A stretch of DNA of 7,021 nucleotides from Verrucomicrobiales bacterium. Lineage in GTDB: Bacteria; Verrucomicrobiota; Verrucomicrobiia; Verrucomicrobiales; DEV007. Location: NCBI GenBank assembly GCA_023253615.1, contig JALRFZ010000281.1, forward strand, positions 1 through 7,021, read 5' to 3'. The position numbers and the translations under genes are program-made. Under the pieces are notes generated by a model. It saw nothing but the letters and a program-made list of their open reading frames with translations. It ran no database searches and had not been told where the DNA came from. How positions within the stretch are numbered: position 1 is the first letter of the stretch; every line of letters starts with the position of its first letter. Below are positions 1 through 5,481 of the stretch, piece after piece.

Positions 1-822
1 TATCGCGAGGGCGTCACGCCGAACCCGGATGTGATGTGCAACCGCGAGATGAAGTTCGGAATCTTCCGCGAGTTCGCGATGGCGCAGGGATTCGAGTATC
101 TCGCCACCGGCCACTACGCGAAGCGGCAGGAATGTCAGGACGGCTCGGTCGATCTTGCCCGCGGCGCGCTGGGCAAGGATCAAACCTATTTCCTCGCTCT
201 GTTGCAACAAGCGCAGATCCGCCCGGCTTTGTTTCCGATCGGTCATCTTTCGAAGCCGGAGGTGCGTCGCGAGGCGGAGCGGCTCGGCGTGCCGGTCGCG
301 GCGAAAAAAGACAGCCAGGGCATCTGCTTCATCGGCCAGATCCGCATGAGCGATTTCCTCGCCCATTACATACCCGATGATCCGGGGGACATCGTGAATC
401 TGAAGGGCGAAAAAGTCGGGAGTCATCGCGGACTCCACCTTCACACCTTGGGCCAGCGCAAGGGGCTGGGGGTGCCCTCGAATACTTTCGGGAAAGCCTA
501 CGTCGTCGTCGCGAAGCGACCCGAGACGAAGGAACTCGTCGTCGCGTTCGAGGAGCCCGACACGCCCGGTCTTTTCGCGACCCGCTGCCGGGTCGGTAGC
601 ATCAGCGTGACCAATCGCCCTCTCGCAGCGGCAGACCGGCTCCTCGCGCAGCCGCGTTATCGGTCGGAGGCGTCACCGGTGACGGCCGAGTTTCTCGATG
701 CGGAAACGGCCTGGCTCACCTTCGCCCAACCGCAGCGGGCCCTCACTCCCGGACAGATCTGTGCGTTTTACGAGGGTGAGACCTTGCTTGGGGGGGGGGT
801 CTTCGAAGAAATTCTCGACTGA
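1..822 (+). CDS. mnmA: tRNA-specific 2-thiouridylase MnmA, 5'-truncated by window edge
   Basis: MnmA puts sulfur on C2 of the wobble uridine of Lys, Glu and Gln tRNAs in the cytoplasm, by ATP-dependent adenylation and then persulfide transfer. The reading frame is open from base 1, and 273 codons are visible. Both catalytic cysteines are present: Cys13 of the visible part in NPDVMCN (the NPDxxC motif, bases 22-42), and Cys109 in KKDSQGICFIG (bases 304-336). ATGHYAK at codons 35-41, LGKDQTYFLALL, and GQRKGLG at codons 151-157 (start of the beta-barrel domain) are also typical. The C-terminus TPGQICAFYEGETLLGGGVF is a normal family ending. About 90 residues, including the PP-loop SGGxDS motif, lie outside the window, judged from a usual length of about 360. 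The GGG near the end is encoded by a ten-G run. The gene converges on the Uma2 gene with only 12 bp between stops. Confidence 0.97.
   Translation, partial: YREGVTPNPDVMCNREMKFGIFREFAMAQGFEYLATGHYAKRQECQDGSVDLARGALGKDQTYFLALLQQAQIRPALFPIGHLSKPEVRREAERLGVPVAAKKDSQGICFIGQIRMSDFLAHYIPDDPGDIVNLKGEKVGSHRGLHLHTLGQRKGLGVPSNTFGKAYVVVAKRPETKELVVAFEEPDTPGLFATRCRVGSISVTNRPLAAADRLLAQPRYRSEASPVTAEFLDAETAWLTFAQPQRALTPGQICAFYEGETLLGGGVFEEILD
790..799 (+). repeat. ten-G homopolymer inside the mnmA 3' end
   Basis: Ten consecutive G encode three glycines and the first base of a valine codon, eight codons before the mnmA stop. Loss of one G would replace the last residues with a tail ending at the TAA at 854-856. 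Gain of one G would run to the TGA at 900-902. Both tails would overlap the 3' end of the opposing Uma2 gene. The tract is a candidate slippage site or sequencing-error site. The current length gives the normal MnmA ending, so nothing shows that it is used for switching. Confidence 0.9.
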
Positions 823-834
823 GCCGACGGCCGT

Positions 835-1404
835 TCAGAACACGATTCCTTCGTAAACTTCGGCGAGGGGAAGGGAGGCTTCGATTTCCGGGAGGGGAAT
901 GATCGCGTCAAGTCCGCTGTATTCTTCGCGGAGGAAACCGCCCGAGGGGGCACGTCGATAAACGGTCAGCGAAGGAATCTCCGGCTCCGCAAAAACGAGA
1001 ACCTTCAGGGAAGGAATCGTCAGGTAAGCATCGCGCTTTTCGGTAAGATCGATTCGACGGGTGGATTCACTCAGCACTTCCACGATGACGACGGGTCGAT
1101 CCTGCCACTGCTCAGAATCCTTGTTCTTTTCGCACGCGACAAGAGCATCGGGATAGTAGAAGCGCGTCTGGTTCACCAGCTCGATTCGAACTTTGGTGTC
1201 GCTGGGAAACGCCCGGCACGTTTTTCCGCGTAGACTTGCCCGCAGAGAGGACGCGAATCCCAGTGCAATCTCGCTGTGTCGATTGGTCCCACCCGCCATC
1301 GCATGCACCTCTCCACCGAGGTATTCGTGCTTCACCTCGGAAACGAGTTCGCCCGCGAGGTATTCCTCCACGGAGAGCGGGCCGGGCTTGAGAAGTGCGG
1401 TCAT
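835..1404 (-). CDS. Uma2 family protein (DUF820, PD-(D/E)XK nuclease fold)
   Basis: A 189-residue protein of normal Uma2 length. The ATG at 1404 is preferred because the family-typical N-terminus (LSVEEYLAGE, residues 10-19) follows directly; the longer 218-codon frame to 1491 would overlap the upstream peptidase gene. Family signatures are KHEYLGGEVHAMAGG (residues 25-39), YYPDALVAC with Asp86 (83-91), and VVIVEVLSESTRRIDL (105-120) with Glu109. The usual lysine of an ExK motif is absent after Glu109, which is normal for this family. The central part ends in strands such as KVLVFAEPE. Uma2 proteins are common as scattered multicopy genes in Cyanobacteria, Planctomycetes and Verrucomicrobia. 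They have a nuclease-like fold, but their cellular role is not established. The gene lies 46 bp downstream of the M23 peptidase on the same strand and may be cotranscribed. No strong Shine-Dalgarno sequence is seen. Confidence 0.9.
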   Translation of the reverse strand: MTALLKPGPLSVEEYLAGELVSEVKHEYLGGEVHAMAGGTNRHSEIALGFASSLRASLRGKTCRAFPSDTKVRIELVNQTRFYYPDALVACEKNKDSEQWQDRPVVIVEVLSESTRRIDLTEKRDAYLTIPSLKVLVFAEPEIPSLTVYRRAPSGGFLREEYSGLDAIIPLPEIEASLPLAEVYEGIVF

Positions 1405-1450
1405 CACCGGAAAGCTAACGCAGGTCCCACCCCGCGACAAGCCCCACCTC

Positions 1451-2485
1451 TCAGAACGAATCCGTGATGAGCTGCAAATAACGCGAGCCACTCGGCGTCA
1501 GGGTGGCGCGGTCGCCCGTGCCGGTGAGGCGCTCGACGGTGAAGTCGGCATGATTGCCGCTGGTCGGTTTCACGTAAGTCACCACCGGTGCTTGCACCGC
1601 CTCGTCGCTGGGGCGGATCTCCAGCGGCACCCCGGTGGAGGCAAAAGAGAATTCCCAACTCACCGGATTCGTGACGCGTTCGAGATCACGACCGAGCCAC
1701 GGATAGCGCTGCAAAAACGGCAGGCCGCCCTTTTTTGGCACGAGGATGCGGTAATGGACCTCGGCGTGGCCGGCGAGAAACTCCGGGATGGTGATCGATG
1801 GATTCGCGCGGTGTGCCTTGTAGAGGGCGGCGATGTCGAGACCGGTGAGGTTGATCCCGTTGTAGATGCCGTGGTGGTTCTTGCTCGTGAAGTGGCGTTC
1901 GTGCCACCGCTGGTAGTGATCGCTGAGGATGAAATTCAACTCGAGATGGACATGGGCGCGCTCGCGGTTGATCCCGGCGCCGGTGTAGCCCATTTTTCCG
2001 ATCGCGTCGCCCGCTTCGACCGCTTGCCCCGCCTTTGCGGTGGCCGAACCGAGGTGCGCGTAGAGTGAGAAGAACGGTCCGTCGCCCCAATCGTGATGCA
2101 CCACGACGTAACGGCCGTAATTGCTCTGGCTGGAGGAGGCGGTCACGTAGACGACCGTGCCCTTCGCGATCGCGCGCACCTCGTCGAGAGGCTCACCCGC
2201 CGCATCACGTCGCACCGGGCGGATGTCGATCCCCTCGTGGAGTCGGGTGAGGATGATCCCCGCGGCGGTACGCTTTTGATCACGCGTGAAGCCATAGGCT
2301 CCGCCACTCCATGGCTTCGAGAGGACTCCCTCGAAGTTCCGGTCCGTATACATGTAAAACTGCGATGGATCGTCGGAAAAGATCGCCGTATTGTCCGTGG
2401 GTAGCACGAGACCCAACGGCCCGGCGCCAAGCGGCGCTGCGAAGAAAAGGACGGCGGGAAAGAGGCAGGCGGGGATCCGGGGCAT
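1451..2485 (-). CDS. exported M23 family (LytM-type) metallopeptidase
   Basis: A predicted zinc endopeptidase that would cut peptidoglycan cross-links in the periplasm. Numbering from a GTG at 2497: the HxxxD motif LHEGIDI gives His87 and Asp91; YAHLGS gives His148; HVHLEL gives His182 and His184. By LytM precedent, His87, Asp91 and His184 bind zinc, while His148 and His182 are catalytic. The pattern is complete, so it is probably active rather than a degenerate EnvC/NlpD-type regulator. I chose the ATG at 2485 because it opens a clean signal peptide (MPRIPACLFPAVLFFAAPLG). The GTG four codons upstream, with AGGGA about 7 bases before it, is a real alternative but puts a glutamate in the n-region. 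About 155 residues after the HxH motif do not match a domain I recognise. No SH3b, LysM or coiled coil is visible. It follows the 2546-3055 gene after 60 bp. Confidence 0.92.
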   Translation of the reverse strand: MPRIPACLFPAVLFFAAPLGAGPLGLVLPTDNTAIFSDDPSQFYMYTDRNFEGVLSKPWSGGAYGFTRDQKRTAAGIILTRLHEGIDIRPVRRDAAGEPLDEVRAIAKGTVVYVTASSSQSNYGRYVVVHHDWGDGPFFSLYAHLGSATAKAGQAVEAGDAIGKMGYTGAGINRERAHVHLELNFILSDHYQRWHERHFTSKNHHGIYNGINLTGLDIAALYKAHRANPSITIPEFLAGHAEVHYRILVPKKGGLPFLQRYPWLGRDLERVTNPVSWEFSFASTGVPLEIRPSDEAVQAPVVTYVKPTSGNHADFTVERLTGTGDRATLTPSGSRYLQLITDSF

Positions 2486-2545
2486 GTTTTCGATCACGGG
2501 TCGTTCCCTGAATCCTTAACACATCCTAAATGATTCGCGAGTCTT

Positions 2546-3055
2546 TCAATCCGGTTTCGCGAACTGAGGGCCGGTTTTCGGCTTGTAATCGTCGACATGC
2601 GGAAAGCGTTTCCTGAATTCCTGCAAGTGGCGTTGTTGGAGACCGCTCCAGATCACGACGACGCCATCGTCGATCGGGCGGTCGATCATCACCGCCTGGA
2701 GAGGGGCGTCCGAGCAACGCAGGCCGAGCAGCTTCCCCTGGTTGGTGAGGGTGATCGCCTTCAACTCCACCGCCGCGTGTTCCTTCATGCGGAAGGCCGC
2801 GCCGTAGGAGACGCCATCCGAGGCGGTGAAGGGGTAGAACCAGGCGATGTCCTTGTCGGTGAAGGTCGGGATCTTGCTGAAGTAATACTGCCGGTGCTCC
2901 TGTCCCAGCTTCACGGGGGTGATCATCTTCGGGTTGTCCTTGTCGTCGCCCTCGATGTGGAAGGTGACGAGGTACATCTTGTATTGGTTGCCGCCGCCCT
3001 CGCACCAGAGGACCGTGGCGAGGAAGATGGTGAGAAGGATGGGACCGTGGCGCAT
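2546..3055 (-). CDS. hypothetical exported protein of unknown function
   Basis: I do not recognise this 169-residue protein. It starts with a probable Sec signal peptide (MRHGPILLTIFLATVLWC, residues 1-18), followed by a mature part of about 150 residues with alternating hydrophobic strands (YKMYLVTFHIEG, AAVELKAITLT, AVMIDRPI, GVVVIWSGL) and a C-terminal helix rich in Arg and Lys (LQEFRKRFP). Cys18 might suggest a lipoprotein, but VLWC is a poor lipobox because of the Trp at -1. The strand pattern and the VMIDRPIDDGVVVIWSG segment suggest a small mixed alpha/beta domain, without a family name. The ATG at 3055 fits the signal peptide; the frame runs back to 3160, but that extra part is charged and not signal-like. 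A promoter lies directly upstream, and the gene may head a transcript with the M23 peptidase and Uma2 genes, which would suit an envelope role. Confidence 0.72.
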   Translation of the reverse strand: MRHGPILLTIFLATVLWCEGGGNQYKMYLVTFHIEGDDKDNPKMITPVKLGQEHRQYYFSKIPTFTDKDIAWFYPFTASDGVSYGAAFRMKEHAAVELKAITLTNQGKLLGLRCSDAPLQAVMIDRPIDDGVVVIWSGLQQRHLQEFRKRFPHVDDYKPKTGPQFAKPD

Positions 3056-3061
3056 GGCGCA

Positions 3062-3091
3062 AAGATAAGGGAAAAAGTGCCCCTCTGGCAA
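3062..3091 (-). promoter_or_regulatory. sigma70-like promoter for the minus-strand gene block
   Basis: Read on the minus strand there is a -35 box TTGCCA (3086-3091, 5 of 6 to consensus), an 18-bp spacer, and a -10 box TATCTT (3062-3067, 4 of 6). Only 6 bp separate the -10 box from the ATG at 3055, so transcription would begin at or next to the start codon. This agrees with the lack of a ribosome binding site there. It is a prediction from consensus matching only. Confidence 0.5.
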
Positions 3092-3262
3092 GTCATCCGC
3101 GATTTCCCGCGGGTTCCTGGAGCTGGAATCCGGTTTTTTCCTTGTCCGGGACGGCAACATTCGCTAGATCATGACCCGCCTTTCGTGTTAGGATCATCGC
3201 CCGGGTTTTCCCACGAAGGCCCCCAACCCTCCTTTTTTGACCCCATCGGAAGCCAAGAGATC

Positions 3263-4684
3263 ATGTCCGAAGAAGCGAATACCACGGAATACAAAGACGA
3301 CGTCCGCCAGACCCAGCTGGCCCCGAACTTGAACAAGCTCTTTCTGAAAGCCGAGAGCGCCATGGAAGTGCGCAACTGGAGCTACGCCGTCAGCCTCCTC
3401 CAGGCCGTCCTCGCCAAAGAGCCGGGATTCCTCGAGGGCCGCAAACGCCTCCGGCTCGCCGCGGTCAAGGAGAACGAGGGCAAGAAAGGCCTCAAGATGG
3501 GTGGCGAGGCTCTCAAGGTGATGAAGCTCCAGACCCAGGTGAAAAAAGATCCCGTCAAGGTGATCGAGGCCCTGGAGAAAGAGGTGCTCGCCACCGATCC
3601 CTACAACGCCCAGGGCAACGAGCTGCTATACGAGGCCGCTTCCGCCGCCGGGCTCTATTCCACCGCCGGATTCGCCTTGCAGACCGTGATCGACGGCGAT
3701 CCCGAGAACATCAAGTTCTACCACAAGCTCGGCGACTTCTACATGGCGCGCGAGATCTTCGACAAAGCCGCCGAGATCTTCGGCAAGATCGTCGACAAGA
3801 ACCGCAGCGATCTCGAGGCGACCAAAAAATACAAGGACGCCACCGCCCGGGGCTCCATCGCCTCGCAGAAGTGGGACAGCAACGGGGATTGGCGAGATCT
3901 TCTGAAAAACAAGGATCAGGCCAAGGATCTCGAGAGCCAGGGGCGCGCCGCCATGACCCCCGAGATGCTCGCCGCCCAGGCGGAATCGCTCCTTGCCGAG
4001 TATGCGGCGGATCAGAACAACCTCGACATCACCAAGCGGCTCGCCGCCACCTACGAGCAGCTCGAGGATTTCCAGACGGCGCTCCAATTCTACGAGTGGG
4101 CCTATCATCTCTCCAACAACGATCCTTCGCTCGAGAAAAAAGTCGCCGCGATCCGCGAGACGGTGAACAAGGCGTACCTCGATTCCCTCCGTCAGTTCGT
4201 CGAGGAGAATCCCGGGCATCCCGATATCGAGCAGTACCGCCAGCAGCTCGAGGAAGTGGAGAAGTCCCAGATGGAGACCCTCATCGCCGAGTCGAAGGAG
4301 CGGGTCGACCGGAACCCGACCGACAATGAACTCCGTTTCGAGCTCGGATCACGCCTTTTCAAGGCAGGCCAGTACCGCGATGCGATCCAGCACCTCCAGA
4401 TGGCCAAGCGCAGCCCGAACCTGCGCATCCGTGTCATGAACCAGCTCGGGCAGTGCTACGAGCGCATGGGCATGACCGACCTTGCCGCCGGGCAGTTCAA
4501 GGAAGCCATCGGCGAACTCACCGGGATGGACGAAACGAAGAAGGAACTCCTCTACAACGTCGCCCTGCTTTACGAAAAGCTCGGCAATCACGCCGAGTAT
4601 CTCGATTCCCTGAAGCAGATCTACGCGGTCGACTACGGTTACCGCGACGTCGCCGAGCGGGTCGAGAAATCCTACGGGGGCTGA
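3263..4684 (+). CDS. tetratricopeptide repeat (TPR) protein, cytoplasmic
   Basis: A 473-residue, highly charged, almost entirely helical protein with no signal peptide or membrane segment. The start is the ATG at 3263 after a weak purine stretch (AAGAGA); the open frame extends upstream to 2597 but would run antisense through the exported-protein gene. After a polar N-terminal tail (1-20), helix pairs with TPR character are visible at about 24-56 (NWSYAVSLLQAVLAKEP), 129-147, 152-185 (KLGDFYMAREIFDKAAEIFG), 254-288 (LAATYEQLEDFQTALQFYEW), 355-385 (ELGSRLFKAGQYRDAIQHLQ), 390-420 (MNQLGQCYERMGMTDLAAGQ) and 427-455 (NVALLYEKLGNHAEYLDSLK). Residues 185-250 are a polar linker (GSIASQKWDSNGDWRDLL). 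TPR arrays bind other proteins; the partner is unknown. It is transcribed divergently from the exported-protein gene. A possible extended -10 element (TGTTAGGAT) lies at 3186-3194. I recall similar N-termini in Verrucomicrobia, which is memory and not a search result. Confidence 0.9.
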   Translation: MSEEANTTEYKDDVRQTQLAPNLNKLFLKAESAMEVRNWSYAVSLLQAVLAKEPGFLEGRKRLRLAAVKENEGKKGLKMGGEALKVMKLQTQVKKDPVKVIEALEKEVLATDPYNAQGNELLYEAASAAGLYSTAGFALQTVIDGDPENIKFYHKLGDFYMAREIFDKAAEIFGKIVDKNRSDLEATKKYKDATARGSIASQKWDSNGDWRDLLKNKDQAKDLESQGRAAMTPEMLAAQAESLLAEYAADQNNLDITKRLAATYEQLEDFQTALQFYEWAYHLSNNDPSLEKKVAAIRETVNKAYLDSLRQFVEENPGHPDIEQYRQQLEEVEKSQMETLIAESKERVDRNPTDNELRFELGSRLFKAGQYRDAIQHLQMAKRSPNLRIRVMNQLGQCYERMGMTDLAAGQFKEAIGELTGMDETKKELLYNVALLYEKLGNHAEYLDSLKQIYAVDYGYRDVAERVEKSYGG

Positions 4685-4701
4685 GGTCGGGGGTGCGGTT
4701 T

Positions 4702-4726
4702 CTTCGGCAGGTCCTGGCCGCCGAAG
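4702..4726 (+). terminator. possible 3' hairpin of the TPR gene
   Basis: CTTCGGC (4702-4708) pairs perfectly with GCCGAAG (4720-4726), 17 bp after the TPR stop. The inner GG and CC can add two pairs past a bulged A. No T-tract follows, so it is not a standard intrinsic terminator. It could protect the 3' end, or simply be chance in GC-rich DNA. Confidence 0.3.
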
Positions 4727-4784
4727 GCCCGGGGTCGGTGGGGTTCGGGCGAGCGAATCGAGGAAGGCATCTCCCTTACGTCGA

Positions 4785-4888
4785 ATCTTTCTGCCCCCGG
4801 TCTTTTTGCCCTTCCCCTCTCATCAGGCCTGGACGCGCTCGGTGAAACGGGATGTTGGCAAAAAGATTGACGGCAAAAAAATGAAGAT
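4785..4888. repeat. paired inverted arms of 15-bp phased motif (ATCTTTYTGCC type)
   Basis: ATCTTTCTGCC (4785-4795) and GTCTTTTTGCC (4800-4810) start 15 bp apart. The same motif is inverted as GGCAAAAAGAT (4857-4867) and GGCAAAAAAAT (4872-4882), again 15 bp apart, followed by GAAGAT. The inner 10 bp of the arms (4801-4810 and 4857-4866) are perfect inverses. The full 26-bp arms match at about 20 positions, with a 46-bp spacer between them. The A/T runs stand out in GC-rich surroundings. This looks like two facing copies of a dispersed intergenic repeat. A long-range hairpin in RNA, or a protein-bound DNA site, are both possible. Confidence 0.6.
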
Positions 4889-4927
4889 CCCCCGTCGGGC
4901 CACTGTCCGGGCTTGGCGGCGGTGTAG

Positions 4928-4946
4928 GGCGGAATTGCATTCCGCC
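4928..4946. repeat. perfect 8-bp hairpin GGCGGAAT-TGC-ATTCCGCC
   Basis: GGCGGAAT (4928-4935) and ATTCCGCC (4939-4946) are exact inverses around a 3-base loop. Compact hairpins of the GGCGGAAT/ATTCCGCC type remind me of dispersed REP-like repeats in GC-rich environmental bacteria, but copy number cannot be judged from one window. No T-tract follows. Confidence 0.5.
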
Positions 4947-5133
4947 GGTCGGAGCGGGGTGACGTGGAAGTCATCATGACGGACCGAACACTCCACGCCG
5001 CATTGAGAGCGACCGTTGGCTGCCGGACAACGTGACCGTCGTTTGTGCGCCAGCGGGAAGGCAAATCATGATCTCGAACGCTGCAATGTTTGGAATAGGT
5101 TCCCTCGCAACCTGTTTCTGACGGAGGGACGCG

Positions 5134-5475
5134 TTGAGAATTCGAATTTCTTGGACTGACCCGAATGGCGGTCATCCCCGGGAAGGCGAGTGTGTCGTGA
5201 CGATCCGGAAGCATCCGAACGTCTACGCCGATCTCAGCGCACTGCATTACCGGCCCTTTCAACTCTATCAAAGCCTCACGCTCGTGCAGGAGTACGGCGC
5301 GTGGGACAAGGTGCTCTTCGGCACCGACTTTCCCTTCACCGCGGTGAATGCGCCGATCGACGGACTGCGCGGGCGCAATGGCATGCTCGAAGGCACCGCC
5401 CTGCCGCGCTTGAAAACCGACAAGATCGAGGAGTTGATCTTCCGCGATACCTTGCCCCTGCTGGGGCTGGATTGA
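5134..5475 (+). pseudogene. C-terminal remnant of an amidohydrolase (amidohydrolase_2 type, TIM barrel)
   Basis: The 113-codon frame opens at a TTG, with an unconvincing first 12 residues. From about 5170 it reads like the last third of a metal-dependent hydrolase of the amidohydrolase_2 group: GHPREGE, then IRKHPNVYADLSALHYRPF, then WDKVLFGTDFPF, where the Asp of GTDFP (residue 65) is the usual metal ligand of barrel strand 8, and the C-terminal IEELIFRDTLPLLGL helix. Intact members run to about 280-300 residues. The earlier barrel strands, including the N-terminal HxH metal site, are missing and are not found in any frame upstream, so it should be inactive. The 5' break falls at or near 5165, next to repeat-rich DNA. 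The stop lies 6 bp from the stop of the convergent ATPase gene. A short expressed protein is possible but unlikely: no good start or ribosome binding site is seen. Confidence 0.75.
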
Positions 5476-5481
5476 GGTGGT

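Larger units (their letters stand above)
4685..5133. other. non-coding, repeat-rich interval
   Basis: No reading frame here has plausible protein character. The longest, on the minus strand across 4672-5271, is rich in Ser, Arg and Pro, matches nothing I know, and runs through the repeats and the TPR gene end. The interval instead contains a GC-rich hairpin (4702-4726), a cluster of 15-bp phased motifs in inverted arms (4785-4888), a perfect short hairpin (4928-4946), and a weaker pairing of TCCCTC (5101-5106) with GAGGGA (5124-5129). It ends near the point where the amidohydrolase remnant begins. It may be a mosaic of dispersed repeats or the scar of a lost mobile element. No transposase fragment is recognisable. 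Confidence 0.6.

Noticed and set aside
823..834. Bidirectional terminator between mnmA and Uma2
   Set aside because: The gap is 12 bp. ACGGCCGT is a short palindrome, but there is no adequate stem or T-tract.
1405..1491. 29-codon N-terminal extension of the Uma2 protein
   Set aside because: It overlaps the peptidase coding end at 1451 and does not resemble Uma2 N-termini, which begin close to LSVEEYL.
1193..2068. 291-codon plus-strand frame opposite the peptidase and Uma2 genes
   Set aside because: The opposite strand carries complete M23 and Uma2 motifs; this frame is Arg/Ala/Gly/Val-rich antisense shadow.
3053..3106. Lipoprotein signal (Cys18) in the 2546-3055 protein
   Set aside because: The residues before the cysteine are VLW; a Trp at -1 does not fit a lipobox, so an ordinary signal peptide is preferred.
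2597..3262. Open frame extending the TPR protein upstream by 222 codons
   Set aside because: It lies antisense to the exported-protein gene, its composition is that of a shadow frame (many His, Val, Glu, Gly without structure), and the TPR-type sequence starts only after the ATG at 3263.
3626..4219. 197-codon minus-strand frame inside the TPR gene
   Set aside because: Low-complexity Leu/Gly/Glu/Val translation typical of the complement of a Glu/Lys/Leu-rich helical gene; no motif.
5139..5148. AATTCGAATT palindrome as an operator
   Set aside because: Ten bp, isolated, within the unsupported 5' end of the remnant, with no nearby promoter.
4672..5271. 199-codon minus-strand frame over the repeat-rich interval
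   Set aside because: Ser/Arg/Pro-rich, crosses several repeats and the TPR gene end, has no recognisable domain.
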